64,000 nucleotides of DNA from JANSWY01 sp965228955 (lineage in GTDB: Bacteria > Bacteroidota > Bacteroidia > Cytophagales > Cyclobacteriaceae): contig OZ245848.1 of the NCBI GenBank assembly GCA_965228955.1, positions 930,001 through 994,000 on the forward strand, given 5' to 3'. Each line of letters begins with the position of its first letter. Positions within the stretch are counted from its first letter, which is position 1. Below, piece after piece: positions 52,918-62,400 of the stretch. A program made the translations under genes and the position numbers. Under the pieces are notes generated by a model that did not search any database, was not told the DNA's origin, and saw nothing but the letters and a program-made list of their open reading frames with translations.

Positions 52918-54015
52918 ATGACAAAAAAGTTTTTAACATTTGGATTAACGGCTGTTATGTCTGGACTCATGACATTTTCCTACGGCCAGTTTCACACGAT
53001 GAACATTCCAAAATCCAGTCCTAAAGTAAAAGAAACCCAGCAGTTAGGTATTACAAACATTACATTAGAATATCATAGTCCGGCAGTAAGGGGACGTGAT
53101 GTTTGGAAAGAGATTGTTCCGTTTGGTGGAGAACCAATAGCATGGAGAGCTGGAGCCAACATGAATACCCGCATTACATTCAGTACAGATGTTACTATAA
53201 ATGGTAACGCACTGCAAGCTGGTGGTTATGGTTTTCATGTGGTCCCAAGGGAAACCGGAACTTGGACATTAATATTTGCTCACCACGATAATCAATGGGG
53301 GAGCTATTACCTGGATAGAGATAAGCATGCAGCGATAGAAGTTGAGGTCACTCCGGTTGCGACTAATTTCTCAGAACAACTAGATTATGAGTTTATTGAG
53401 CGTACCGATAGTACAGTGGTAATTGCACTGGAATGGGCTGAGAAAAGAATTCCATTCACAATTGGAGTTGATCTCAACAAAACTGTGCTCGACAATTTTA
53501 GATATGAGTTGCTTGGCATCAATACCTATAGATGGGAGGCCTGGAATGATGCTGCTCAATGGTGTCTGAGAAGGAAAACCAATCTTACTGAGGCACTTGA
53601 GTGGGCAAACAGGTCAATCAATGGTGGATATGGTGGTTTTGCTGCAAACAAAAACATGTCAAACCTATCAACTAAGGCTGACATCCTGTTTGCTATGGGA
53701 AATGAAAAGGAGTCGGATGCTACTTATAAAGAAGCTATGGGGTTGATCAAAGTACCAGGAGAAGTATATGAAACTGGTAGAAACCTTGCATTAGCAGGTA
53801 GATTGGAATTGAGTGCTGAGGTGTTTGAAGAAGGATTGAAGCAATTTGCAGATAGTTGGTTAGTCCAAATGGGATATGCAAGAACCCTGGCCGCTCAAGG
53901 AGATAAAAAAGCAGCAAAGAAGTATTTGACTAAATCGATAGAGACTGTTCCAGAGAATTACAAAGGGTTTGTTACTACCATGCTAGAGAAACTTGACAAA
54001 GGAGAAGCCATTTGA
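52918..54015 (+). CDS. Secreted DUF2911 protein with TPR-like C-terminus
   Basis: 365 residues. Signal peptide ending near SYGQF (about 24). DUF2911 domain (about 30-180; YHSPAVRGRDVW, PFGGEPIAWRAGANMNT, ALQAGGYGFHVVP), then helical TPR-like repeats (about 195-360; SAEVFEEGLKQFADSWLVQMGYA). Periplasmic; function not known. A terminator follows and overlaps the end of the convergent GNAT gene. Confidence 0.85.
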   Translation: MTKKFLTFGLTAVMSGLMTFSYGQFHTMNIPKSSPKVKETQQLGITNITLEYHSPAVRGRDVWKEIVPFGGEPIAWRAGANMNTRITFSTDVTINGNALQAGGYGFHVVPRETGTWTLIFAHHDNQWGSYYLDRDKHAAIEVEVTPVATNFSEQLDYEFIERTDSTVVIALEWAEKRIPFTIGVDLNKTVLDNFRYELLGINTYRWEAWNDAAQWCLRRKTNLTEALEWANRSINGGYGGFAANKNMSNLSTKADILFAMGNEKESDATYKEAMGLIKVPGEVYETGRNLALAGRLELSAEVFEEGLKQFADSWLVQMGYARTLAAQGDKKAAKKYLTKSIETVPENYKGFVTTMLEKLDKGEAI

Positions 54016-54065
54016 TAGTTATGTCTTTTAATTTATCATGCGTTTAGTTTTCTGCTTCTCTATGA

Positions 54066-54098
54066 TCCCCTTTCAGTTTTGGAAGGGGTTTTTATTTT
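54066..54098 (+). terminator. Terminator after the DUF2911 gene
   Basis: CCCCTT / AAGGGG (54066-54071, 54082-54087) with a 10-base loop, then a T-rich run to 54098. Confidence 0.75.
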
Positions 54099-54592
54099 TC
54101 CAGAATGTATAATCTGATACTCTCATCACTATTAGGAAGCTTGATATAACCATTCTGCGTAAACCCTAACTTTTCCAACAACCCATAAGATTGCTTGTTG
54201 TCATCTGAAGTGATAGCACTTATTCTCTTTTGTTGATGCACATTAAATGCCAATGAAATCATGGCTTGAGCACCTTCAGAAGCATATCCCTTTCCTTCAA
54301 ACTCTGGAAGAAGGGCATAACCTATATCCATTCCATCCACACCATCCCGATCATGAAGACTGCAGGTACCCACTATTTTATTTGTGGTCTTATCGATCAT
54401 TAAGTGATTTACAAATCCCTTTTCTGATAGTTTGGGATGCATTTTATTCATGATGTATTGGCGGGCATCATCCACTGTTTTTATCCCTCGATCACCTATG
54501 AAATCATACCACTTTTGGGTATTCATCAGCTTGAAAAGGAATTCAGCATCATCAGGTAAAACGACTTGTAGTTTGAGTCTTTGGGTTTCCAT
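54092..54592 (-). CDS. GNAT acetyltransferase, RimJ/RimL type
   Basis: 166 residues. Acetyl-CoA loop in ALLPEFEGKGYASEGAQAM and the C-terminal SYGLLEKLGF typical of RimJ/RimL-like N-acetyltransferases. Cytoplasmic; substrate unknown. Confidence 0.9.
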   Translation of the reverse strand: METQRLKLQVVLPDDAEFLFKLMNTQKWYDFIGDRGIKTVDDARQYIMNKMHPKLSEKGFVNHLMIDKTTNKIVGTCSLHDRDGVDGMDIGYALLPEFEGKGYASEGAQAMISLAFNVHQQKRISAITSDDNKQSYGLLEKLGFTQNGYIKLPNSDESIRLYILEK

Positions 54593-54627
54593 ATTTGAAA
54601 ATTATGGAAGCAATCTAGTGAAATTTT

Positions 54628-55275
54628 CTACTCAGCCAACCCATTCTGTATAGCATACTTCACCAGCCCAGCAGAATTCTTCACATGAAGTTTACTGATC
54701 AGATTTTTTTTGTGTGTATGAACAGTATGTGCACTGATAAAAAGTAAATCTGCTATTTCCTTTGCGGTGTATTCCTCTGCCAGGTATTTGAGGATCTCTT
54801 TTTCTCGCCTGCTGAGTTTAACCTGACCACCAGACTTTTCTTCACCATGAAACACCTGATTCATATATGCTTCCTTTACATCTCTGGAAAAGTACTTGTT
54901 ACCAGCTTGAATGGATTCTAAAGCTTCTAACAGTTCGCCTTTTTCAGCGTTCTTCAGTAGGTAACCATCAACATCTTTCTTGATCAGCTTCTCAATTTTA
55001 TCAGGATCGTTGTGTGTAGACAGAACTAAGGTTTTGACCTTTGGAAATTGCGATTTGATTTGAATGTTTAGTTCTATTCCATCCATTTCAGGCATACTGA
55101 TATCAGTCACAATGATGTCAATATCATTCTCTGTTAGGTACGTTAGAATCTCTTGAGCGGAAGTGGCTTTAAACACAACATTGATACTATCTTCATTATC
55201 AAAAATTGCAGCCAGGCCGTCCAAAAACATGGCGTGATCATCAACGAGGGCAATATTTATTGTTTTTTTACTCAT
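54628..55275 (-). CDS. NarL/FixJ-type response regulator
   Basis: 215 residues. Receiver domain (about 5-120): acidic pair DDHAMF, phospho-Asp in IIVTDISMPEMDG, conserved Lys in YLLKNAEKGE. LuxR-type helix-turn-helix (about 148-210): LSRREKEILKYLAEEYTAKE and ISAHTVHTHKKNLISKL. Its start codon overlaps the stop of the kinase gene (TAATG), so the two are translationally coupled partners. Confidence 0.95.
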   Translation of the reverse strand: MSKKTINIALVDDHAMFLDGLAAIFDNEDSINVVFKATSAQEILTYLTENDIDIIVTDISMPEMDGIELNIQIKSQFPKVKTLVLSTHNDPDKIEKLIKKDVDGYLLKNAEKGELLEALESIQAGNKYFSRDVKEAYMNQVFHGEEKSGGQVKLSRREKEILKYLAEEYTAKEIADLLFISAHTVHTHKKNLISKLHVKNSAGLVKYAIQNGLAE

Positions 55276-57416
55276 TAAACCAATGGAATGTCAAGGTTAA
55301 CAATCGTGCCTCTTTTAGGAGCCGAATCTACATTTACAAGACCATTCAGTTGATCTATTCTGGAGTAAATATTTTTAAGTCCCATGCCTTTTTTCACAGT
55401 TTTGATATCAAATCCATTGCCGTCATCCTCAACTATAATATTGATGCTGCCATCAACTTCATTGATACTAATTTCGATAAATCTGGCATTAGAATGCTTT
55501 ACAACATTATTCATCAGTTCCTGCAAAATCCTGTATATCTCCAGCTTTGTATGGTCATCCATTAATGAAAATGCAGTCTGGACCGAGTGATTAAGTTCAA
55601 TTTCAAACGAGTGAAGTTTCTGAAGATCGTTGAGATAATTTTCCAGGAAGGAAATGAACCCAATCTCCTTTGATTTGATAGGAGACAGGTTTGCGGAAAT
55701 GGACCTTACTTCATCATAAGTCTGATCAATATTTTTCTTTACCTGCTGTAGTATTTCCTGATTTCCGTTGACAGCAGATAATCTTTCCAATCCTAATTTG
55801 ATTCCTGCCAGGTTGCCTGCTACACTATCATGAAGTTCTTTGGCAATCCTGATTCGCTCACTTTCCTGACCAGATATACTAGCTCGGATTTCTTTCATCT
55901 CATTCTCCCGAAGCAGCTCTTTTGTCTTTTGCTGGTTAATTTCTTCTGCTTGAATTGATAATTGTTTAGTGGCCTTTTCCTTTTGCCGGTACACTACTAA
56001 TAAAATCAATACCGCCAAAATTATTAATCCGGCAACCAGAATAGTGGCCAATTGAATCACCTTTTGACGATCAACTTCCGCTTGCTTCAATTCTTTTTCT
56101 TTTTCAAGAAGTTGAATCTGGTTTTCCTTTTTTTCTTTCTCAAACTTCTCTTTTTGTAGCGATACATACTGGATTTCATTGGTCGCTTTGAGTTGTTCAA
56201 TTCTGTTTTCTATGGCTTGGGCTTCCAACTGCTCTTTCAATTGATTTTTCTCAAACTGACTTTGCTGATTGATGAGCTCTACTTTTTTTAGATCATTTTC
56301 TTTTTGGAGAAGTGCTATTTCCTGTTCCTTTTCCCTGGCTTCATATTTTATTAGTAAATCCTCAACCTTACTATCCCGATTGGCTCTGTCTATGCTGTCC
56401 CTGAAATCAAGATGATACGTCATGAAATAATATGCCGAGTCAAATCTTCCCAGTCGCTCGTATGAGAAAGCCAGGTTTGCAAGCAGTAAATGGTTACGAT
56501 CGAAATTTAGTTTTTCTGCCAGGTCCAGACTTTTTCTAAAGTTAAGAATTGCCTTCTTAGGTCTGTTCATGTTGAGGAAGATCAAACCTCTTTGGTTATA
56601 CCTAACCAGTAAATCACTTTCCAGATTGGTTCCTTTATACTTTTCAATCAGAAGATCACTGTATTTCAATGCACTATCCAGTTGACTCTGTAATTGGTAC
56701 ATCATGGTGATATGACTTAGAGGAGTCAAAGTGCAGTTTTTATCTTCACTATCCTCGCATGTAATCATTGCCCTATCAAGATACAGTGCGGCACTGTCAA
56801 ATTCCTGCTTCTTCATAAATGCCAGCGCGATGTTTCCTAAAACAGCTACTTTCACATCAATGGATGGTCCTCTTTCAAGGCTTCTCCTGTAATGTTTTAT
56901 TGCTTTGTCGTATAGTCCTTTGCTATTAAAAACTACTGCTAAATTGTTGATGAGAATCGTTATTTCTTCTTCCAATTCCAATTCCAGCGCTAATTCATAG
57001 GCGGCTAAATAGTATTCAGTACATCTGTTCATTTGGTTAATCAGATTGTAATAATTACCAAATTGGCGAAGGTTGGATACCATCTTCACCGAATCACCAA
57101 GACTCTCAAAAATCTCCTGACTAGCTCTTAATTCCTGGAATGCCTCCGGTGTATTTTCATTTGCGATGTAATGCTCTGCAAGTTTTAACCTGACAATACC
57201 TTCCTCCTGATACAATTTATTGGGTAAACACAAGGATAATGCGAATTTCAAATTCTCAAGATGCGTGTCTGAATTTGGTTTCGAAATGAGGGTTTCTATT
57301 TGTTTTTTAATGTATGATTGATCCTGTATATCCCTTGCATTTAGGCAAAATGCGGTCGTTATCACCAGTAATAGTGATAGGATGAAATAATGGGATGGAA
57401 TAAATAAACGCCTCAT
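55275..57416 (-). CDS. TPR sensor histidine kinase, HisKA_3 type
   Basis: 713 residues. Signal peptide (about 1-27), a periplasmic array of TPR repeats (about 40-340), a long coiled coil (about 355-450), one span (about 455-477), then the HisKA_3 dimerisation helix with the phospho-His in RIAKELHDSVAGNLAGIKLG and a HATPase domain (NNVVKHSNARF, VEDDGNGFD, GMGLKNIYSRI). It signals to the adjacent response regulator. The input is likely protein-protein or peptide binding by the TPR array. Confidence 0.95.
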   Translation of the reverse strand: MRRLFIPSHYFILSLLLVITTAFCLNARDIQDQSYIKKQIETLISKPNSDTHLENLKFALSLCLPNKLYQEEGIVRLKLAEHYIANENTPEAFQELRASQEIFESLGDSVKMVSNLRQFGNYYNLINQMNRCTEYYLAAYELALELELEEEITILINNLAVVFNSKGLYDKAIKHYRRSLERGPSIDVKVAVLGNIALAFMKKQEFDSAALYLDRAMITCEDSEDKNCTLTPLSHITMMYQLQSQLDSALKYSDLLIEKYKGTNLESDLLVRYNQRGLIFLNMNRPKKAILNFRKSLDLAEKLNFDRNHLLLANLAFSYERLGRFDSAYYFMTYHLDFRDSIDRANRDSKVEDLLIKYEAREKEQEIALLQKENDLKKVELINQQSQFEKNQLKEQLEAQAIENRIEQLKATNEIQYVSLQKEKFEKEKKENQIQLLEKEKELKQAEVDRQKVIQLATILVAGLIILAVLILLVVYRQKEKATKQLSIQAEEINQQKTKELLRENEMKEIRASISGQESERIRIAKELHDSVAGNLAGIKLGLERLSAVNGNQEILQQVKKNIDQTYDEVRSISANLSPIKSKEIGFISFLENYLNDLQKLHSFEIELNHSVQTAFSLMDDHTKLEIYRILQELMNNVVKHSNARFIEISINEVDGSINIIVEDDGNGFDIKTVKKGMGLKNIYSRIDQLNGLVNVDSAPKRGTIVNLDIPLV

Positions 57417-57539
57417 AATGTGCTTGTTGCCGCTAATATAGTACGAAGGTGCACTTTCTTCATGAATAATCTTATCACTAATTTTAGGTATTTTTTTCTT
57501 TACCCAATTCTGGCGATGTATTCCACATAACGCCTCATC

Positions 57540-57547
57540 TACATTTG
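57540..57547 (+). promoter_or_regulatory. -7 promoter element of the LipL32-family gene
   Basis: TACATTTG, an exact TAnnTTTG match 35 bases before ATG 57583. The -33 box is weak. Confidence 0.5.
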
Positions 57548-57582
57548 TCTCAACTATTTAAAACCAAAAAACATTTTAAAAG

Positions 57583-58272
57583 ATGAAAACAGTGAAACCA
57601 CTTATCATGATGATTGCTATCGTAATGATGGCATTTGGAGTACAAGCTCAGAAACTAGGAAAATTTGGAAGCTCTATCGAAAAGCAGGTAGGACCTAAAA
57701 CAGTAAAAGTGCCTTACACAGACGTAGTGAGCTATTTAGGTCATGCAGCGCCGGGTAATGAAGATGAAGTAAAGGACGGTAAAAAATTCTACTACATCTA
57801 TGTTTGGATTCCTGCAGTTGCACCTGAATTAGGAGTTAGAATGATGTCTCCAGTTCCAAAAGGCTTCAAAGCAAAAGGTGCAATCAATGGTACTGGATAC
57901 AAAGAAAACGCCGGATCAAAGGATTATTTTGATACTTATATCACTATTGAAAGATCTAACATTATTGACAAATCAAAGATCAATGCTAGTGAGGTAGCTA
58001 ATGCAGAGTGGGTGGTATTAGAATACAATGATGATAGCAGCGAAATGCCAAATAACCCCGGTGGATCTTCTTACAACTCTTTATTGAGATATAAGAGTGA
58101 AGTAAGCAACCCAGCAAAAGCTTTAACAATCGGACTTTACAGAATTGGTTTTACGACCTATAAGAGAGGTGAAGTGAATGGAACATTTTTAGCGGAAGTA
58201 GCATCACCAATAAAATTACCAGGTGTAGCTATGGCTAAGACTGTAGAAGAATTGGCTGAATCACTAAAATAA
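57583..58272 (+). CDS. LipL32-family secreted protein
   Basis: 229 residues. Signal peptide with a signal-peptidase-I site (FGVQAQ, about 22) and no lipobox Cys. The mature part matches LipL32, the major outer membrane lipoprotein of pathogenic Leptospira, in several blocks: YYIYVWIPAVAPELGVRMMS, DTYITIERSNII, SSYNSLLRYK and GLYRIGFTTYKRGEVNGTF. An Asp/Glu-rich stretch (YNDDSSEMPNN) lies where LipL32 has its calcium-binding acidic loop. Probably a calcium-binding, matrix- or surface-associated protein; no Leptospira-like role should be assumed. Strong start and clean promoter suggest good expression. Confidence 0.82.
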   Translation: MKTVKPLIMMIAIVMMAFGVQAQKLGKFGSSIEKQVGPKTVKVPYTDVVSYLGHAAPGNEDEVKDGKKFYYIYVWIPAVAPELGVRMMSPVPKGFKAKGAINGTGYKENAGSKDYFDTYITIERSNIIDKSKINASEVANAEWVVLEYNDDSSEMPNNPGGSSYNSLLRYKSEVSNPAKALTIGLYRIGFTTYKRGEVNGTFLAEVASPIKLPGVAMAKTVEELAESLK

Positions 58273-58635
58273 TTCCAAACACAATCGGTATTGGGAGTCT
58301 CATTGAGGCTCTCAAACTGCTTTACATCACAATTAGGTTCGAAAAGGAACTTTAAAAAAACTGTCCTACTGAAATAGCAATAATCTGCGTAAAACACTTG
58401 GTTTAATCGTGGTGCTATGTCGGCAAATTCTAAATTAATTGGTTAATCGTAGCAGGCTGACAGGCGCTATGGTTTAGGTAGTGTTACCCGACTTCTGGTG
58501 TGAGTCGGGTTTTTTTTTAATATCGAATTAAGGCAAGGTAAATCCCATCTATCACTTTTGCCATCCGTGGAATATCTAAAGTCTCCATTTTGTCTGATGG
58601 TTTATGATAATTGGCATTTCTGTTAAACGATGTGT
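58273..58635. other. Gap with terminator and peptidase remnant
   Basis: 58273-58485 holds nothing I recognise. A terminator lies at 58486-58518 and a reading-frame remnant of an M28 peptidase covers 58517-58657 on the minus strand. Confidence 0.65.
58486..58518 (+). terminator. Terminator downstream of the LipL32-family gene
   Basis: ACCCGACT-TCTGGTGTG-AGTCGGGT stem (58486-58510) followed by eight T. Confidence 0.85.
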
Positions 58636-58657
58636 CTATATATGTGAGCTTTTCGAA
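58517..58657 (-). pseudogene. C-terminal remnant of an M28-family metallopeptidase
   Basis: A minus-strand frame of about 46 codons ends at TAA 58517-58519 and reads ..YIDTSFNRNANYHKPSD.., then KMETLDIPRMAKVID. NYHKPSD followed by D-x-L matches the last zinc-ligand region of M28 aminopeptidases. The upstream part of the gene is gone; the frame runs out of phase into the last codons of the VWA gene, so the two were probably joined by a deletion. Confidence 0.6.
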
Positions 58658-59961
58658 TTCATTGAAACAACAGCCCTCTCAATCCCAGCAGGAGTCAAAG
58701 GAAACATAGGAATCACTTCTTTAATAGCTTGAATGGTATATGTGTGAGGCCAGTACTTTAATGGTTCAGGATTCAACCAGACGGATTTTTTGAACTTTAA
58801 TGAGATAGCTCTTAGACTTTCAAAACTTTGTCGGTTGAGCTCATATGGAGCCATAGCGGCATCACCAATAAAGAATACTCTGTACTTTTTGTCATGCAGT
58901 AGAAGCTTATCCATAGTAATCCATTGAGACCTTCTCTCATTGGTATAAACCCTATCGTAAATGGTATTATGGAAATAAAACACTTCCAGATCATGTGCGA
59001 ATCTGGTTTTCATTTTCCTAAACAATGCCTGAACACTGCGGATATAGGGTGCCATGGAATAACCCCCATTATCAATCAATACAATCACTTTCAGCTCTTC
59101 GTTCTTTTCACTGGTTAATTCCGGAATGAACAAGCCACCTCTTTTAAGTCCGGTTTTGATTGTAAGCGGGACATCTAATTTTTCAATGGCACTTTCTTCA
59201 ATTACCCCTTTGACAGAAGCTAAGGCTGCATCAATATTGTCATCATTCAAAAGTGCATCTCTGTCAATAGGGAAATAATTCTGGTCGCCCATAACTTTTC
59301 TGGCCATCTTTCCGCCACCTTGTCCACCAACTCTGATTCCATTTTTTGCTGCTCCACCATGACCATATGGAGAAATTCCACCAGTTCCGATCCAATGGCT
59401 TCCTCCGCCATGTTGAGTCCTTTGTTGCTCACGAACTTTTTCCATTCTTTCCAAGAGCTCATCCAGAGTCAGGTCGGAATAGTCAGCCATTTTATCCAAT
59501 ACTCTTTCCTGAACTTCGTCTTCATTATCTACCGGATCGTCATCTTCCAAATCGGGATTGTCTTTGTCCCAAATTTCCTTTCCGTTTATAACTTCTTTTA
59601 TGTCATAACTAGTAAGATGTACCTGATCTAGAAAAGTATTCACTAATTCTTCGTCGGTGAGATCGTGATCGTTTTCTTCAATCCATCGCGTCTTCCATTT
59701 CGCAAATGTTTCGGATCTCAGAATTGCATCTTCCAGAGTTTGTCCTGGCTGAATAGGAACATGTAGAAAGTATTCGTAGTAGGCTTTCGTAAATGGACCA
59801 ATATCTTCCGGTTCTTTTACAATGATTCCTTTGAGGCAATTGTGGACATCTCCCAGGGTTTTGATGAGCCCTTTTTGCATAGCTTTTCTGAACAGAAGTA
59901 AGGTTCTTACATCTGCCTTTAAGCCATGAGCTCTGAATTTTTCTGGAAGAGTTGCAAACAT
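58636..59961 (-). CDS. VWA-domain protein (CoxE-like), partner of MoxR ATPase
   Basis: 441 residues, cytoplasmic. The C-terminal half is a von Willebrand A domain with a degenerate MIDAS (VIVLIDNGGYSMAPYIRSV, where DxSxS reads DNGGYS) and WITMDKLLLHDKKYRVFFIGD. The middle is Gly/His-rich (HGGGSHWIGTGGISPYGHGG). Co-transcribed with the MoxR ATPase 4 bases upstream; such pairs act as chaperones that insert cofactors or remodel partner complexes. The final residues (NSKSSHI) overlap a peptidase remnant and may not be native. Confidence 0.88.
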   Translation of the reverse strand: MFATLPEKFRAHGLKADVRTLLLFRKAMQKGLIKTLGDVHNCLKGIIVKEPEDIGPFTKAYYEYFLHVPIQPGQTLEDAILRSETFAKWKTRWIEENDHDLTDEELVNTFLDQVHLTSYDIKEVINGKEIWDKDNPDLEDDDPVDNEDEVQERVLDKMADYSDLTLDELLERMEKVREQQRTQHGGGSHWIGTGGISPYGHGGAAKNGIRVGGQGGGKMARKVMGDQNYFPIDRDALLNDDNIDAALASVKGVIEESAIEKLDVPLTIKTGLKRGGLFIPELTSEKNEELKVIVLIDNGGYSMAPYIRSVQALFRKMKTRFAHDLEVFYFHNTIYDRVYTNERRSQWITMDKLLLHDKKYRVFFIGDAAMAPYELNRQSFESLRAISLKFKKSVWLNPEPLKYWPHTYTIQAIKEVIPMFPLTPAGIERAVVSMNSKSSHI

Positions 59962-59965
59962 ATTC

Positions 59966-60871
59966 TTAATTTAATCCACCATAAGGGAAATTACTAGCAC
60001 CCATCATTCTATTAACGCGTTCCATATCGTTCTGGGTTTTAATCAATGCTCCAATTCCCTGAAGCCCTTCTATTTTTTTGACAGCATCCTCTGGAGCTAT
60101 CTCACTCATATATTTTAACCAATTTAATATCTCACGTGTAGTAGGTGCTCGTTCTAATCCTAATCTTCTGAGGTGATAGAAAACATCCAGAGCAACTCTC
60201 ACAACCTGAGCATCAAGTCCGGGGTGATGCTTTTCTATGATTTTACCCATTACTTCCTGATCCGGGAAATCAATATAGTGATAGATACACCTTCCTTTAA
60301 AGGCCGTTGGTAATTCCTGCTCACGATTAGAGGTAATCACGATAGCTGGCATTTCTTCTTCTGAAATCTGAATAACCTCTCCGGACTCAGGCATGATAAA
60401 TTTTCTGTGACTTAACGCGTATAGCAGGTCATTTGGAAATTCCCTCGGAGCTTTATCAATTTCATCAATCAGCAATACTGAATTTGGCTTGCTATATGCC
60501 ACAGCTGCAGGACCTTTAACAACATAATCTGCTAGTGATTCCGGGTTTCTTCCTCCAGTTGAAAGTCTGGCTTCAAGTCCTTTTTCCTCTCTTTGAGCAT
60601 TCAGGATTTCTATTTGAGAATCTCTCAGGTATTTCACATGATCAAATCGGGCTACAAATTGTTCTACATTACTTTTTGAACCAACAGGATAGACTTCAAG
60701 GTCAAGCCCTCGGTCATTTGCATAATGAATAGGAAGGTCTGTTTTTCCTGTGCCTGGTTCGCCTTCTATTAATAAAGGCATCCCCAGTGTTCTTGCCATA
60801 TGAAAAGCTTGTGCTAATGCAGGATCGCATAAATATTTCTCAGATCCTGTCCAATGAGATGTTTCTGCCAT
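59966..60871 (-). CDS. MoxR-family AAA+ ATPase
   Basis: 301 residues. Walker A GEPGTGKT (about 36-43), Walker B VLLIDEIDKAPREF, sensor 1 ITSNREQELPTAF, arginine finger region FKGRCIYHYIDFP and sensor 2 near RAPTTREIL. MoxR-type ATPases work with VWA proteins as assembly or activation chaperones. The client is unknown. Confidence 0.93.
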   Translation of the reverse strand: MAETSHWTGSEKYLCDPALAQAFHMARTLGMPLLIEGEPGTGKTDLPIHYANDRGLDLEVYPVGSKSNVEQFVARFDHVKYLRDSQIEILNAQREEKGLEARLSTGGRNPESLADYVVKGPAAVAYSKPNSVLLIDEIDKAPREFPNDLLYALSHRKFIMPESGEVIQISEEEMPAIVITSNREQELPTAFKGRCIYHYIDFPDQEVMGKIIEKHHPGLDAQVVRVALDVFYHLRRLGLERAPTTREILNWLKYMSEIAPEDAVKKIEGLQGIGALIKTQNDMERVNRMMGASNFPYGGLN

Positions 60872-60947
60872 AGAATAATAAAACTGATTGATGCAATTTT
60901 AGTTCATTTTTACTTATTCTATAAATCGTAAAGAAAGACGGAGCTGT

Positions 60948-62297
60948 CTAATTTTTTATGAACCTTTTAATGACTATATGATCATCAATGATAGTACGAA
61001 GGAAGTAAACACCGGAATTTATCCTGGAAATATCAATTGATAACAGATACTCATCTGAAGCTTGGATTGATACATCGTACTGTTTACCTGAAATGTCCAT
61101 TAGGATCCAATTTAAGTTGTTTAGATTGCTTTTGGTGTTGGTGAAGATTACTTCAAGCAAATTAGTTTCAAGGTTTGGATACAATGTAAAAGCATTATTC
61201 CAATGGTCATTAGCTGATAGTGGACTTAATATTTGATCCAAAATTATGATTTGATTGTTGGGGGAAGATGCCACGAAACTTGGTAGATGAAATATTATTT
61301 CAAAGTTAGTTCCATCTTTATTGATTTTATACAGTACGCCATTACCATAATCACCACCAGTACTAGTTAGTCCATATATTTCACCGTTAGGAGCTTCCAA
61401 TAACTGACCTTGCGGCAACCCGATGGCATTTGAAGAGTCATGAATTTTTATAACCTCTCCATCAATTGGAGAGAACTTAAATATGGTGCCATACCCATTA
61501 AGTCCAAGATCTCCTGTTACGCAGTAAATATATCCATCACTGAATTCGACCATTCTATCATATACAGATCTTCCCGTCTCCTCAGAAAGTGCTTCGACTC
61601 TACTGATAATTCCGGTTTCGGGATCATAATTGAAAAGTGCTCCAGAGAAATTTGTGGCTCCAAAATTTGAGACTCCATAAACTTGGCCATTGATGGAACT
61701 AAGACTGCTACTGGGTAACCTGCCCATGATGCTGGTTCCAAAATCATGTAATACTTTAAATCCTGATCCATCAGTTTTCACTGAAAACAAGGTTCCCACA
61801 TCACGTAAGCCACCAAGTACTGCTGCCCCGTATAACGTGTCACCTATCAGAGTTAGGCCTTCAATGACAGCACCCTCCTCTTCCTGGAATTCATGCAATG
61901 TGCTCATACTATTGTTGGCAAGGTTGTATCGGAAGACACATTCATCGCAGGTTCCATACAAAATTAGATCTTGTAATACTAGAGCAGAGCCAGGACTGCC
62001 CATTTCTCTGGTGAAGTGATGTAATTTGTTAAATGACCTGGTAGCGATATCGTATTCATAAATCACGCCACGGTTATTTTCACCTCCAACTGAAGTAACT
62101 CCGTAAAGCCGGTTATTAATAAGAAACATTTGCCCTTGCGGTGATTCAGCTGTCCCAAAAAGGTGAAGGATTTGATAGTTGGACCCATCTGACATGATAC
62201 TGTAAATCGCGGTTTCCCCATTTATTACAAATTGGTATGGCTGTGAAGAAACTTCAGTAAATAGGAAACTAAGAATTAATATCGCGAATTTTTTCAT
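60948..62297 (-). CDS. Secreted propeller of GloVer repeats with T9SS sorting domain
   Basis: 449 residues from ATG 62297 (MKKFAILILSFLFTEVSS); the longer frame to 62321 puts eight residues before the signal. Residues about 25-360 are repeats of the Gloeobacter/Verrucomicrobia (GloVer) type: GVTSVGGENNRGVIYEYD, GAAVLGGLRDVGTLFSVKTD, GVSNFGATNFSGALFNYD and GLTSTGGDYGNGVLYKINKD. The last 75 or so residues form a type A T9SS sorting domain ending VIKRFIKN. Secreted or surface anchored; ligand unknown. Confidence 0.85.
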   Translation of the reverse strand: MKKFAILILSFLFTEVSSQPYQFVINGETAIYSIMSDGSNYQILHLFGTAESPQGQMFLINNRLYGVTSVGGENNRGVIYEYDIATRSFNKLHHFTREMGSPGSALVLQDLILYGTCDECVFRYNLANNSMSTLHEFQEEEGAVIEGLTLIGDTLYGAAVLGGLRDVGTLFSVKTDGSGFKVLHDFGTSIMGRLPSSSLSSINGQVYGVSNFGATNFSGALFNYDPETGIISRVEALSEETGRSVYDRMVEFSDGYIYCVTGDLGLNGYGTIFKFSPIDGEVIKIHDSSNAIGLPQGQLLEAPNGEIYGLTSTGGDYGNGVLYKINKDGTNFEIIFHLPSFVASSPNNQIIILDQILSPLSANDHWNNAFTLYPNLETNLLEVIFTNTKSNLNNLNWILMDISGKQYDVSIQASDEYLLSIDISRINSGVYFLRTIIDDHIVIKRFIKN

Positions 62298-62340
62298 GGT
62301 TGATTGCCAAGCTTTACCCAAAAATAATTCGTCAATGGGA

Positions 62341-62374
62341 AAAAAAGAAGTGATCCAAAAGGTTGGATCACTTC
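62341..62374 (-). terminator. Terminator after the scramblase-like gene
   Basis: GAAGTGATCC / GGATCACTTC perfect 10-bp stem (62347-62356, 62365-62374), 8-base loop, T run on the minus strand. Confidence 0.88.
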
Positions 62375-62400
62375 CCTTACTTCTATGGGTATCGTATTTA

